In this document: positions 1 to 14,194 of the stretch, piece after piece
Layout: each line of letters opens with the position of its first letter
How positions within the stretch are numbered: position 1 is the stretch's first letter
NCBI GenBank assembly: GCA_013396915.1
Contig: VWZL01002849.1
Span: forward strand, 567,389-631,388
Direction: 5' to 3'
DNA: 64,000 bases
Source: Stercorarius parasiticus
Taxonomy: Eukaryota; Chordata; Aves; Charadriiformes; Stercorariidae
Made by a program: the position numbers and the translations under genes
Notes under the pieces: generated by a model
Database searches by the model: none
The model's input: only the letters and a program-made list of their open reading frames with translations
What the model was told of the DNA's origin: nothing

Positions 1-3000
1 TTCAAGGCCATTGGCTGTTTGAACTCAGTTCTTCAACCATCCTCATCTTTGACTTCTATTTGGTACTAAACTTGGGAAAATGAGGGTGTAAAGCAACTGA
101 CCCTAGCCTTTATGGCTTAAGTTACTGGTATGCTGCCAGCTCTGCCCAGTGGAGCTGGCTGGGTCACTCTCTTACCTGCTTACAGCTTCCCACAGCACCT
201 GTACAGCACAGGCAAAAGAGCTCTTTGCTGTTCTGCTGTATGCACTGCTTCAGACGCTCTGGCACATATACAAAATCACCCTACCAGTGGTATATGAGTC
301 TATAATTCCTTCTTTATGCATCCAGGAAAGCTGGATTCAAACTACCTACAATAGCATTAAAATTCAACATAGACTGTCACAGTTTTAGAAATAATCTTCA
401 AAAATAATAGTTTCCTCTAGCAAAGAAATAACAAAAAACCACACCAGTAAGTTAGTATTTCTTTTTCCTAGATGATGAAAATTGAGTTTAGGGGGATAGA
501 AAAGGGGGCAATACAACATAAAAGAATAGTTAGACCTTGCACTAGCCATATCAAAGTACTTGTATCACAAAGAAAATCTTCTAAAGTACTGTAAAGCTTA
601 CAAGAAATTTTATTTAAAGACCAAGTAGAAATCTACCAGGAAACACAAAGGCTTGTTCCTGGATATAGGCACATTCTGATTTTTTTATGTAATTTTTTCT
701 CCTTGTCTTCAGAATGTTTTTTGTGGCAGGTACCTTCATTACTCTCCATAAGTGCATGCAATTTCTAAGTACCTTCACTTTAAAATAGGAAGCCCACATG
801 GAAGGACAACACTTCCACACTTAAGAGTAATACACAGGATGTTAAGATATGTGAGAGGAAAACACTGCTATTTTCAGTCTGAAGACTGTTTGTAGTTCCC
901 TCCATTTGTATTCCTGATATTAAATAAATATTATTGCTTCAAAAATTTCTTACAAACAAAAAAAGAAACCTTTACACTAGTAGCATAGAAATATAAAATC
1001 TCCACAAAGCGTTCTGTTTTGTTTTCAGGCATACAAGCGCTCTTGGTATTGTATCATGAAACTATCCGACATCTTTATTTTAAATAATATGATCAGAGGG
1101 GAGGGAAGCAAAAAATTCCGAAGTGACCACCCATGGCATTGGTTTAGACTGCAAAGTCAGATGTAGATACAAATATTGCAACTGTCGCTCTAAATAAATG
1201 ACTCCAACACTCCTGGCAATCACAATCTGAATCACTTTAGACAGTGTGGGCTGTAATACAGATGGTATGTTGACGCAATGCTGACCTAACCACTTATGGC
1301 CTGTGCCTGCCATTTTTGAGAACTGGAGATGTTTAAAGTTTACATTTGACTTTGCAGAAAATGCGTTTGGTTTTAGATATATATATAGCATGCGTGAATT
1401 GTTTTTTACTTATCTACCTAGGGTAGGCCATCCTTCATATCTATCAGTGAAAGGCATTTTGATTTAGCTGGCAAACCTGAAATGAGAATAATGTTATATC
1501 TGATTTCCCGTCTTATTCTGTAAGACCAGGCTGGGCAGAATATAAAGTAGGGAAAAAAAAAAAAAAAAGGAATGACAAATGGAAGATGTGGAACATCATT
1601 TCATAAGCTGATATTTTTTTAGTAGTTCTATCAGCATGAATTTTGGTTCCCAACTAATGATATTTCTCCCAAGTTGATCGGGCAGAGGAAAAAGGCACTA
1701 ACAGAATTCTACAGAAATTATAATTCTCTCACAATCTGATGAATGTTTGCCCGTACTGATAACCAGGTTCATCAGATTTGGGAAGTCAGAAACATTTTCA
1801 TACATTTTCGTGATTTTTGAGGATATTTTAAAGGAAATACTGTTAAGTTCAGCTCTCCTAACTTATGCTCATCTTTTGATGCTTTTATATATATATACAC
1901 AGAAGTAATGTATTGCATTCTACAGCACCATTTGTTCAAAGATCGTCTACTACCTTACAGGTATTAATGTAGGTTCAAAGTATCACTTCTTATACACATT
2001 TTGCAATAAGAAACTATTTTTTTTTTTCATTTGCCCAAGACATCACACAATAACCTAACAACAAAACAGTGTAAAATAGTAATTTTATTCTAAGCAGTTT
2101 CTTGACTGAAGAACTTCTATAAAATGAAAATTTTCACACTCTGAATAATCAGAAAGTGAAAAGTTGCAAGTTTGGCAGCAAGCTATTCTCATTTGAAGTA
2201 AAACTCAGCCTACACAAATTCACACCTGTAATACACATTGCCTGAAATAATAAAAAAATAAATGTACAGTTACTGGATAAAGTGATTTAGCTTTCCATGT
2301 TGTATTTTTGAAATATTGCTATTCATCACTGGAAAGCAGATGTCTTTGAATAGAAGACAGTAGAAGTATAATAGCCTATGTGCATATATATGGTTATTTT
2401 GCACTTGATTTTATTATTATTGAAGTTAGGTCTACTGATGAGATTAAAGTAAAAAAAAAGTTATTACAAATTTTTTTATTGAAAAAATATTTTGTCTAAT
2501 TTGTGGAAAAAAAAAAAAATCGGTTTCCCTGATTCTAAAACAGAAATAAAATCCTCATTTTGTATGACATGATCGATACAATATAAAATGAAATATTGAT
2601 AACATTGCATATATATTCAATGTATTGATAAATCTAGAAGCTGAAATATTTCAACCAGGAAAACAAATCAGAAATAAACTCTTGGATATTCTGATTAAAT
2701 TTAGTGGTTTTCTTGATTTCTTGAAAGTTTGATTTTTCTATTGTTTATATTGGAGTTATATAATATCTATTGTTTAAGTGGAGTAATGTCATTCAGTGTT
2801 GTGTTCTTGACTCTGTATGCAGTCTCAGGGAAATTGTTCTCTAGGAGGCAGCCCTTCAGGCTATCTGAAAATGCAGATTACATTTCCCCCAGTATAGCAA
2901 AAGGTTGCTGTAAATCACACTGCGTATTTCACCAGATCCTGAGCCTGGAAGTAGGTTGGAATGAAGAAAAATCTCTTTAATTGCATTCCATATAAATTAG

Positions 3001-5664
3001 TTCAATCATAGTAATAAGGACCATCTTCCATCTATAGCAGAATGACAACACAACATGAAAATGGTGAGAAAACATATGAAATGGTCTGGAAATGAAAATG
3101 AAATCATTTTGGATGAATAAACAAATTATTAGTATAGCTAATATTCACTTTCATATCTAGTGGCATATTAACAAAGTTATTGATTGGATACTTAAATTTA
3201 TTCAGGCGACCTTTGCAGAACAAATGCAATAACTTCAGGATAAGACCATTATTTATATTTTATTATTTTCTTAAAAATCACCCCAAGAGCTGGAGAGTAA
3301 TGTAAATTTTTAATTTAGTGAGCCAAAATTCATTGCCTTGAAATCCTTTTTGAATTATGCAGTTTTGAAATGATTTCTCTTTAGATAAGAAGAAAATTTC
3401 TCCATGAATATCTAATATCATTGCTACCGCATAGTGATTTTTTGTGGATCATTGAGAATGCAAGGACTCTGCAGTTCAATATCCTTTCTCTTTGCAGTTC
3501 TTTTACTCTTCTGCAGGGCTCATACCACAGAATATAAGCACACACTGTAGAAAGTGACCCTGAACTTGTTCTCAAAACAAAGACCCAAAATTTTGCTCCT
3601 TTGTAAAGTGAGAATTTCATACTTTTCTTCATCAGTATAAAACCAAATCTTATTGCTGCTGGGAATCGAGCTTCCCACTCAAAAGAACAGCGGAGAAGCT
3701 AGCAAAGGATGTGGCAAGACTGAACATGAAAGCAAAAGATTTAGAGACTTAATCAACAGGAAACTGTGCAATACTCCATCCCTGAAGAAAAGGCAGGATA
3801 TAATCCTGCTGTCTTTATTATCAAGCTCCAAGCATCTCTCTCAGTGGGCTGAAACACTGTTTACTTTTTTATTCAATCTACCTTTTCCACCCAGAGTTAT
3901 CTGCTGGCAGGGAGCCGGGAGAGTATTTAAACCCTTCAAATCTCTGTCTACAAATCAACAGAAGTCTCTTGGATTGAAATAAACACTAATAAACCTTCTT
4001 TTGGAATTAAGGACCATCTCAAAGGAAAACATTGACAAAGGAGTTGGAAATTACTGGCAGGAAATTTTTTCTGCCCATAATTTTCATGCAAACAGATGGG
4101 CAATTCTAACAGATGTACATTTATACTCATGGGTTTTGCTTCCAGAGTGCCATGTGCTCAGAACCATACTCGTCCACAGGATCAATCACAATTTATTTGA
4201 ACTTTGAAGGAACTTCTTTTCTTCCAGTAGAACTCATGCATCGCTTGGCTAAACTCTGCTTGCAACAAAGAAGGACAATGTTCAGAACTGAATCAGAATG
4301 AGAGTGCCACTGTAACATATTCAGCAGACTCCTCCTAAATGTATACTCAAAAATAATCATTGCTAAAGGATTAAAGTCAGTGGGATAGATATATGCAATT
4401 CAAGTTAGCAATGGTTTTTTGTGCTTTTTTTTCTTTGTGTTTTGCTTTTTAAATAAAGATAAGCTCCTTTCCAAAAGACACAAAAAGCAGAGGGCTTTTT
4501 CCCCATGTAAAATAGACACTTAGAAAATCCTACCTATGCAGTTGTTCCAGAAACCTTAATTATGTTGTTACGGTGATACGAATGAAATAACATTATCTGG
4601 AAGAAAAGGCAGAATGAGCATTTCAAGTTGATCATCTTGAAAACTGAAGAATGGGAGAAAAAAACGGTAATAAGCAACTGCAAATTTGCCATTTTGTAGC
4701 CTTGCATATATATAGTCTTTCGAAATCACTTTTTTGCATGGTCAACCCACAGCTTGGTTTGGTTGTGTTTTTCTTTTAACTTGGTAAACACAGTTGTACT
4801 GGTACCTGATAAAACTTACTGTGCATTAATAGTGGAGGAATTCAGCACAGAAAGTTGTAACTGGTAGGCTACAAGGCTAAACACCTTTGTTAGCCAACCA
4901 TAGCAGATGTGGAGGTACACGTATTTTCAGAAAGGAGGTACTGATAAATGATGTTTTGCAGAGGGAAACTCATGAGTCCCTTCCTCCACGTTGAATAACT
5001 GGAGTCTTAAAGTAGATCATTGGCTACCTTGTTTTCAGTAGAATTCCTTTGATTTCTGCTTGACAAAAAAAAAAAAAAAAAAAAGTAAAAGCCAGAGAAC
5101 AAGGGACTAATTAGGAAGATTATGGCCACACTCCTATAATCACAATGCAGCTTCTTTATCAGGGAAGGGTCTAGACTGTCTTTACAATACTGTCTACTTT
5201 GCAGATAATTTCAGACAGATAGAATATCTGATAAGACAGCAAATGCACTCCTGTATTTCTGAACATTGCTATTATAATCTGATCTTGCATTTAGATACTA
5301 CTCATATTGTAAGAGAGGAATTCATATAGTTCCTTTTTTAAACTGCACTTCTACCCAGAACAACAGATTCATGTACTGTATGATGCTATACATTCTGAGT
5401 TGGATTTTTTATTTAGCTATCATGTGATTTTAGAAGTGTATAAAACAAAGAATAAGGCTGTAACACTGCAATATCAAATACCACGTGCTGCATACCATAT
5501 AGACATAAACTTTAATCAAACTATTCAAATAAAACCTTCACAAATTGTCTTTATTTTTGCCACTTTTTAAAGAAATCACACTTTTAGGAATAAAATTGCA
5601 TATAAATAGCATATAAATGTTGAGCATCTTTTACTGCATATCTCAAATTAACTTGTAATTATTT
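1..5664. other. Gene-free AT-rich unique sequence
   Basis: No gene is supported here. The longest frame is 109 codons at 3653-3982 (+); its translation has no recognisable domain and its frame is not continued nearby. Low-complexity spots are an A16 run at 1553-1568, an A13 run at 2507-2519 and an A20 run at 5065-5084. These could be tails of old retroposons, but I see no recognisable body upstream of any of them. The rest looks like neutral avian intergenic or intronic DNA. Confidence 0.7.
5065..5084. repeat. A20 homopolymer
   Basis: An uninterrupted run of 20 A follows TGAC. It could be a slippage-grown homopolymer or the tail of a retroposon. No recognisable retroposon body or target duplication is visible beside it. 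Confidence 0.9.
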
Positions 5665-6885
5665 TAGTTCACGCACTGGTGGAGTTCGCAGTCCTGAAGG
5701 AAATGGGAAAGGTGAAGAGTAAAGCCAGGACCCTGAATTTTAGGAAAGCAAACTTCCAGATCTTCAAGGAATTAGTCAATGGGATCCCCCTGGGAAACAG
5801 CCCTCAGGGACAAGGGAACAGAACAGTGCTAGCAGATCTTTATAGATGCTTTCCAGGTATAAGAAATCAGGAAAGGAAGGAAAGAGAGCAGCAGGGATGA
5901 GTCAAGACCTGCTGGTCAAACTAAAGGGCAAGAAGGAAATACATGGGCACTGGAAGCATACACAGGTATCCTGGGAAGATTATAGGGACATTGCCTGGCT
6001 GTGGAGGAATGGCATCAGGAAGGCCGAGGTACGGCTGGAGCTGAACTTGGCAAGGGACACAAAGAATAATAATAATAAGGTTTTCTGCAGGTATGTCAGC
6101 CAGAAAAGGAAGGTCAAAGAAAGCATACCCCCCACTCCCACCTTGATGAACAAACTGGCAAACTGGTAACAACGGATGAGGAGAAGTCTGAGGTACTCAA
6201 CAATATTTTTTGCTTCAGTTTTCACTGGCAATCTCTCTTTCCACACCTCTCCAGTAGATGGACTGTAAGGCAGGAATTGGAGGAGCAAGGTCCCTCCTTC
6301 TGTAAAAGAAGATCAGGTTTGTGATCACCTGAGGAACCTGAACATACAGAACCTGATGAGATGCATTCCAGAGTCCTGAGGGAACTGGCTGATGAAGTTG
6401 CCAAGCAACTCTCCATGATATTTGAAAAGTCATGTCAGTCAGGTGAAGTCCCCGGTGACTGGAAAGAGGGAAACATTGCACCCATTTTTAAAAAGGGGAG
6501 AAAGGGGGACCGACCTGTCAGCCTCACCTCTGTGCCTGGGAAGATCATGGAACAGATCCTCCTAGAAGCTATGCTAAGCCACATGGAGGACATGGAGGAC
6601 TGATTCAAGACAGACAGCATGGTGTTACCAAGGGCAAGTCCTGTCTGACCAACCTAGTGGCCTTCTATGATGGAGTGACTACATCACTGGACAAGGGAAG
6701 AACTACGGATGTTGTCTATCTCAACTTCTGTAGGGCCTTTGATATGGTCCCCCACAACATCCTTCTCTCTAAACTGGAGAGATATATATTTGATGGATAG
6801 ATTATTTGGTGGATAAGGAATTGGCTGGTTGCCTGCATCCAGAGAGTAGTGGCCAACAGTCAGTGTCCGGATGGAGATCAGTGAC
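5665..6885 (+). mobile_element. CR1 LINE fragment, central ORF2 part, 3' end missing
   Basis: This is a non-LTR retrotransposon fragment of the CR1 clade. Translation across three forward frames gives, in order, the linker between endonuclease and reverse transcriptase (segments such as SWEDYRDIAWLWRNGIRKAE and ARDTKNNNNKVF), then RT entry motifs ([60 protein letters not shown]), then [20 protein letters not shown] and the motif A region near 6711-6735. Homology stops at about 6885, just before the expected VTSGVPQGSVLGP segment. The usual CR1 3' UTR and octamer tail are absent. CR1 copies are normally 5'-truncated with the 3' end kept, so this copy was probably cut by a later deletion or rearrangement. 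A stretch at about 6905-6930 weakly resembles a more C-terminal ORF2 segment, which would fit an internal deletion, but this is uncertain. Boundaries are good to a few tens of bases. Confidence 0.92.
5679..6884 (+). pseudogene. Decayed CR1 ORF2 (reverse transcriptase) coding remnant
   Basis: The remnant is not a functional gene. Coding similarity moves between frames: the first part is read through 5679-5900, the next through 5846-6169, the RT entry through 6361-6603, and the [10 protein letters not shown] part in the third frame from about 6603. That means at least three frameshifts. An in-frame TAG near 6797 sits where CR1 normally has Trp (DGW). The motif A segment reads YLNFCRAFD, so the expected catalytic Asp of YxDF is Asn. 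The FADD (motif C) region is not present because the fragment ends first. Motif order and spacing otherwise follow CR1 ORF2 as I know the family. Confidence 0.9.
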
Positions 6886-8639
6886 TTCATCAGGCTAAAA
6901 TATCCAAGATTTGGTCTCCGAGAAGAGAAGGTTTTCATTAATCTCTATGAAGATTGAGTTCACCGGTATTTTAAAAAAGTATAATCTTTTTATTTATCAT
7001 CTTTGGTTTTGAAAGCTCAGAAAGTAAAGAACTTAATCAAAATCTGAAAAAACATGTTTCTTGTCCTCATAAATAACATAAAGCTTCACAAGATAACATA
7101 TTGCTACCTTAGGCTTATTTTATCATCATCATCTTCTAAAGATCTAGGATCCGATCCAAAGTATATTAATGTTAATTAGAGTCTTTCTGTTGACTTTGGA
7201 TGACTTAAATTTTATGTATGTCTCTATTTATGAATTCATAAGAACTGAAAAAAAATTATATTCTGACTCTCCCATGCTTTGTTCTTAACATCCTGGTTTT
7301 TCTCCAGGATTGCCATTAATCAATAGCTGAGCATAAAGTGTATTTTCCATTTTGGGGAATTCTTTTGAGCTTCAAATTGTCCCATAAATGTAAAAAGTTA
7401 GAATCTAGACAATCTAGAAAAAATAACACATCAGATCATTCAAACAACTTTTAGATCTTCCAAACATTTAATTTCAATATTAATTTTTTCATTCTACAAT
7501 AATTACCTAATTTCTTAATAGATACTCTCTTAGTAGGAAATATAAAAATATAATGGTTTGATAATTTCTCTAAGACAAAACAAAACATGAGTTTTGTCAA
7601 CTGATTCTTTTCTGTTTTCAGTTTCCATAAATCATTTTTTTTCCAGAGAAAAAACTCACATAAAAATTCATAACTACTCCCAATTAGAAATCCTGTCTGT
7701 AACACTGCAAAACTGCATTGAATTCGGTAAAGTGAAACTCTTCACTGAGACTTAGACTTTGAGATGTTATATATCTCTCATTGCCTCCTTCTGCAATAGA
7801 ATGATGGACAAGTAGTCAAAGTTTGTGTATTATCTTGTAAAATGTCATATTTCTATCTATTTTGAGTTATTTAATTTTTTTCTTTTTTTGAGGGAAAGCA
7901 ATCACGTTTTCCTTTTCATTTGCTTTTATTCTTAAGAGTTCTGCTGATATTCTACCTGTTTCTTTTAATCCTGCCAGAAATAACAACAGCTAAATTTCAC
8001 ACATGAAGTCTGGTAATTAAAAAAAATCCAAATTACTGAAAAAATCTTCAAAGAATAGCTGGAATGATTAAAAAACCCAGCAGCTCTTCCTGGAAAAAAG
8101 GAAAAAAGTCTACCTGTACTTTAATAAGCCTCAGCATTCCCTGAGGCTACAGATCTTCAATGGTGAAGTGGCATCTGGATTTCTGTGGCTAAGCATACAT
8201 GCAGCCACATATGTTACAAGAGAGATACTGAATTGTTAAACCCTAGCAGATTTCTTAAACCAGTCTTTTTTTTCCCCCACTTCTGTCATGTCCAGAGGCT
8301 GAACCAGAAGACGAAGGTGACTGGAAACCACACCATACAACTTGCACAAGAGTGAGGAGCAAGAAGCAGAGTCACAGGCACTAGTCCCTTGCCAGTTCTT
8401 TGAGTCACAGACTTCAATGCCAGCCTGTCTTCCCTCAGAAAGCATTCCAAACATTAACTGGAGGATGAACTAGACCTCAGGGCTCTAAGGTGAGCAGTCA
8501 CTTACTGTGAAATTTAGTCTCTCTGGCTCATCCAATTAATATTTGGAAAATATTTATATAGCAGAAAGACATTTTCAGAAAGAGGTAAAGGAAATCCATT
8601 CCAGAACTGCTAATACACTTATTTTAAGGCATGCTATCT
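6886..8639. other. Gene-free AT-rich sequence
   Basis: No gene or clear repeat is visible. About 45 bases after the CR1 break (near 6905-6930) might still belong to the element. The rest is AT-rich with short oligo-A/T runs. Frames at 7451-7705 (-) and 8236-8454 (-) are short, have no recognisable domain and are probably chance. Confidence 0.6.
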
Positions 8640-9175
8640 GAAGATGGAAAGTCAGGATTCAAGTCTCTCCTATTAAGTGATAAACAACTCATCTGCATGC
8701 CCACAGAGGAGCACAGGGAGACAAGAGCAGCGGGGACAGCCTGCCCTGGCTGGTCCCAGGCCCATCCCAGGAGCCAGCAGCCCATCAAAGGCCCATCTCC
8801 ACAAGACCAGAGGAACACAGAGGCACAAATGCAGGCAGGAACCCAAGTTAAAAACTCAGAGTAAGGGACACCATTTCCAGGCTTCTCCCAGGGCAGTTAC
8901 AGGAGAGCCTCAGTCCCGGCGTATGGAAACCCATCACCATGAGTACATCATGGAGCATACTGCCAACGGAAGGGAAGTTGCTGCTTAGGGGTGCAGGACA
9001 CATCATGGGATGCAGGGGAACAGCATTTGGGGATTACACAGTTTAGTATGGGATGTTTATAGGAGGAACCACAGGTGGGGAAAGGAGGGTTCAAAGTGAT
9101 TTGGGGATGAACAAGTATGGGAAAATAGAGGGATGAAAGGGGCCAGTTGCATGTAAACAGCCACTGGATTCAGCA
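8640..9175. other. GC-richer block of unknown nature
   Basis: This block stands out by eye from its surroundings, being rich in CCCAG, GGGG and CAGG words in a region otherwise dominated by A/T. It has an internal near-repeat: segments starting near 9027 and 9098 both read TTTGGGGAT and then, after 6-12 bases, AGTATGGGA. Two overlapping forward frames (8631-8864 and 8677-8988) are Pro/Gln/Ser/His-rich and match no domain I recognise. The block could be an unclassified avian LTR or other repeat, an lncRNA exon or simply a GC-rich segment. I saw no clear TG...CA ends, target duplication or polyadenylation signal, so I leave it unclassified. Confidence 0.4.
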
Positions 9176-12100
9176 CCCCCTAACAAAATCAAGAGAAGAA
9201 ATTTTCATTTTGGTTATCAGTAGAGTTCTGAAGCCATTGCAGCAGCTAATAACTAAGACCCACTTATTAGTGAAAATATCTCATCTATAGTAGGGAATAT
9301 AATGAATTTTTTATATTTTGAAGCTATATAATGCTACCAGATTATCAAGGAAAACAAAATCACAGATTATTTTTTTTTATGAACTGTATAGGTTTTCAGA
9401 AATATTTCAGAAAAAGAAACTTTGCACATTCTTTAACCCCCCTCCCAAAAAAAAAGATAAAATTCACCAGCTTGCCCTTGCATTAAAAAAGAACATATAA
9501 ATTCACTAGAACTTGAACAAAATGTCACTCAAAAGAATTAGGGAGCTGGCAGTTAGCGTCATCTATGGGAAACATGCATAAATTTACTGTATGCTGCACA
9601 GTCTCTCTGATGGCTATACATATTCAACAATGGGAAAATCAAAACAAAATTCATACACCAGAATAGCTGAACTGGACATTTTTCTTCATTATCAACAACA
9701 AAAGATCTATCTGAAAACTATTAGGTTTTTAGTATCATTATATTTATTTGTTTGAAAATTAGATGTAGGGTTATCAAGAAATTGGATTTCCAAGTTTCTG
9801 TATTTTTTTCCAAAACTGAACATAAGTACTTTTTCCCACCAGGTCCAGAGTCCACTAGTTTCTTAATTAAATTAGAAATTCCCGGTGTTCTCACTCCATT
9901 TCACAGCAGTAGTTGGCACTAGTTTTGACAGTGAATACAGGGAGTACTGTTTAAAGACACATTTAGTCACAAACAGATTCATGCAGGCAGGTGCAAGCTT
10001 AGTCTCCCTATTGCAATACTGAAACCAAGAGGAAAGGGAAGATGATACTAAGACACATAAAACAGGTAAATCTGAGCCACCTTGAGTCCTGGTGCAGTAC
10101 AGTAGGTAAGCATGTGCTGCAATCAAACCAATAAGCCTCTCCCAGGCTCACTGCTTATTAACTTGTTCACAGCACTGATTCAGCACGATTATGTTTCTTC
10201 CAGATCCAAACTATTAAGTTTGCATTCTATTGTATGGGAATTTAGAAATTTTGATCTTTACTTGGATTAAGCATCTTTGCATTGTGCTCTATTGCTTGAT
10301 GTAGATATACAATAGCCTTGCAGTCTGGAAAGGACTCTTTTTTGTTATCGTTGTTAGCAAATGAGAACTGAGAGTAGGAAATGGCAGTGGGAAGAGGAGG
10401 TTTTGCCTGCTCTTGATGGACCTGGTTGCCTTATTATTTTCTCTCACCACTATCATTATTCCATTGAATTTCTGATAGTTACTTCCAATTTACCCTACTT
10501 TGAGAGTGGCTTGGCTCCTAAAGATGCCATTGCACTTTTCTCAGCAGCAGGGGCTTTCCATGATGTACTAAAACTCCGTTTTCTCTCCCCTTTCATTCTG
10601 GCACATGCTGTGCCCATCAGCTAACTAAGAGCTTCCATCCCAGAGGAGGCTGCATTTCATTAGTGATGTACTGTGTGGATATATAGTTCAAATCTCGTCT
10701 GAAGATAAAAATATTAATAATTGGATCAGTAGTGTTTTGAATTCTTTATGGCCTCTGTTTCTATGCAGTTGTCTCTCTGTGCAGTATGAGGATGTGCACA
10801 ATCTCTGGCATAATACACTTTCTGTCCTGAGCAAGCAACAAAAGCCTACAGGGTTTCAAGAGACCATTTAATTTTTTAAGACATGTTTTTAGCTTACTTC
10901 ATTGCCCCACTCTCAGGGAGCTTCATATCCATAGAAGCTGCCAGCCTCTCTTCAGGACTTAATAGGAAGTCTTTGCCAGCACACAGATCAATGTGGATGA
11001 GATAATGATTACTGCTGTCATACTACTCATTTTTAAATGTGAAATTTGGACTGTCTTTTGTTCAGTGCACTGTATGCAAGAAACCCAATTTTTCACGTGA
11101 TCAAGGACACATTGATGGATAGTGCTTGATATGACATTAAATTAAGTGCTTCTTAAAGGCCCCTTTAAAGGAAACTATTACTGAACTAATGATGTGCAAG
11201 TGATTGAACTGGTTCACTTCCCATCTCTGTGATGTCATTCTGATGAACAAGGAGACACTGGCATGTGGCTGGTAGTTAATGGAAGCAGATTTTGGCCTGG
11301 CATGCAGCTGTCCTTCTATATTTAGCAAAGTTCCCTGTATTCAATTTTTTAATGATAGCTAAGGTTTAAAAAAAAAGACTTAATAGTTTAAGGTATTTCT
11401 GTAATAATAAGCATTCTGACACTTTTGGCACTTCAGTTCTTCAGCAAAGCCATTAATACTAATCTACCTATGTCACTTCCAAACCTTTTCTTATATTACA
11501 CCTTTCTAGTGATAGTTATCTTTTAATACAGCTTTAAATAAATAAGTAGTGTTCTTAAGAGGAAACTAGAACTTGAGAGGAGAGTTAAGTTCCTTTCGAA
11601 GCCCTGCCACTGACTTTTTGAGTGACCATGAGCAAATTAATTCACCATGTCTCAAGCCCTGCCTTTAAAATAGGAATTGCATTTCCTTTGTACAACCCCT
11701 CTATTTAAATTCATAGCTCTGTGAAGAAAGCACTATCTCTTTCTGTATGTTTTTAGAATATTCAAAACAATAAGATGCTTATCTCTCACATTTCAGCTAA
11801 ATCCTAAAGGTGTTATTATAATGCAAAAATTCAATAAAATATACATAGTCAACATGTATTCTTCTGCTTCTTCTTCTGCCTGCAGTCTTTTAGAAGAAAC
11901 AGTAAGCTATAATTCACATTCACCTCCTCCCAGCACTACAGAGAGCTTTGTGGAGCTTGGGATGAACAAGATATCTGGGTGCAACCACTCCCCCCACCTG
12001 CATCTTGAACCGGTCTCTGTTCCTTTCTTTCATTCTTTCTCTTATTGAAACATGATAACACATTGTCAACTGCAAAGTGCTGGAGCAGTCTCAGAAAAGC

Positions 12101-14194
12101 AGGAAAATGTTTTCCTGAGATGGTATGGGAATGATTCTTTGGACCAGGATGGAAAAAAAAGGTTTTCTTTACCCATTATTATCCCTAGATCTGAGGGAAA
12201 TGCTCTCCTTTCTTTTCCACTCATTGTAGCCTTGTTTCCCCCCTGCTAGACAGCAGCACACCTGCTCAACTGAAAGGCAAATTCCATTTTGGGATAGGTG
12301 CCCCTTTGCTTTTGTCTTATTCCTCTCCTATCACACCAAGACTGATGAGCTGGGTAGGTCCTACTAACAACTCTGAGGACAACAGTAATGTGGGGTGGTT
12401 TCTTTCCTGGAGGGCTGAAATAAGAGACTGCTAACTGTATCCTTATGCTCTCAGTTCGGTTTGGATTCCTGCCCAAAGGGTATGGAAAAAAGTCACAATT
12501 ACTAAGGATTAGCAGAGTTGTGCTACAAATTTAGCTTGTTCCATCTATTTTCCGATCACAGTTCTAGTACGGGAGGACAAGGAAGCAGGAATTTTGGAAT
12601 TACATAGTGCAGTTCGTAAAACTGGATATGATGGATTAAATAAAACATTTTATTAATCTTCCTTCTTCAATAAGGTAAATCTGCAGATCCCAACCAGTAG
12701 TTTTACCTCCCCTAATGATATCACGCCAGTACTTGACAGTTAATCTCCCACATTATTTTGTATTTTTTACTCTTCAGCAGTTTCCCTTCTCTCTCCTAGA
12801 AGTTTGATAGTGCTGTGACTGCAAATATATTTTAAAATAAAATTAATAGCCCATTTACACTTTTTTGTTGATACAACATGTTGCTTTGACATTGGAGCTT
12901 GTGCACTGCTTACCATTTAATTTTGCTGATTTTAAGTTTGCACTCATGGAAGTTGAATACCCATTGCGGGAAAAGTGCTGCTTATGTGTCAAATCTTCGG
13001 ACTATTTTCCATGTTCCTTCTGACTCATGGAAGAGAAGTTGCTAATGGTTTTGTGTTTCACATGAGTATTTTTAGGAGTTAGATAATTTTCTGCCATTCA
13101 CACTTCAAGAATAGTCAGTATCTATTGTCATGAACAACAAACCCACTAATGATTTTGTAGAAATTAAACACTTGAATGCATGCCTGGCCTTTGATTGGTG
13201 CTAGTCCAAAATGTCCATTAATATTTAATAGGACACACACTGTTAAGTATGATGGGACTAGCCCTTTGTGTGATGTGACGCAATGTGTCCATACTTACAG
13301 AAGTGGAGGGGGTTTGTTTCCCTTTTTGTGGCTGTATTTTCATGAGAAAAGTTGAGCCAATGTACCTGCTTCTGAAAAAGGGATCTCCTGCTCCCTTATC
13401 TCACCTTTCTTCAAAGCACATACTCCTCATCATTTGCACCTTGCACCAGTTCTGGTAATAAACCCATGAGGAAAAGAAAAGATCCCTTTTGTTGGCTTAC
13501 TGGACTGAATTGATCCAGAAGGGTCTAATGAGCACCAGAGCAGGAGGGAGGGCAGATGCAGGACTCAGCTCAGGGGACAGGGGAAAAAAAGGACCCTCTC
13601 CTGTTGGCAATAGGAAGCAATGGATTGTGTGCAAAAAGGTACCTCCATCTGGAAGCCTAATTAAAAAAAGAAAAAGGAGCTGGTGTGGCAGATAGCACAA
13701 ATTTAACCATTTAACCTAGTATAATGAGGCCACTATCTAGCATGGATTGAATAAAAACAAAACCAAAACAAATGCTGGAATTTAACATTACTAACTTGTA
13801 GTTAGCTGGTTTCAAACATGATGATAACTCCTTTTTGTAAAAACATTGGTGAATTTTCTCCTACTCCAAAATTCAAAAAGGTAGGTTTATAATCACCTTT
13901 TCTATCTGACATATGACAGCATGACTGTAGATTAATAATGACCTAGTGGCTAGGTAACTTTCTTCCTTTCTCCCCCATAATATCTTTTTTTTTTTCTCCT
14001 TTAGTTTTGTTGCACTGATAAAAATCTCCTGTGGTGAAATTCAGCCTAATACAAAACACCAGAACAAGCACTGGGCAGCTACTGCTTGTGCTGTCTTCTG
14101 AAGAATAGATTTACAGAACAAGCAAGGGAGGAACAGACAGACATGTCCATTGTTCAAAGCCTCAAATGAGTGATAAATCTCTGTTATATCCAAT

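Noticed and set aside
3653..3982. 109-codon forward frame
   Set aside because: No recognisable domain and no supporting context; frames on the opposite strand are similar in length.
8631..8988. Two overlapping forward frames, Pro/Gln/Ser/His-rich
   Set aside because: No domain is recognised and no splice context is evident. The GC-richer composition lengthens chance frames.
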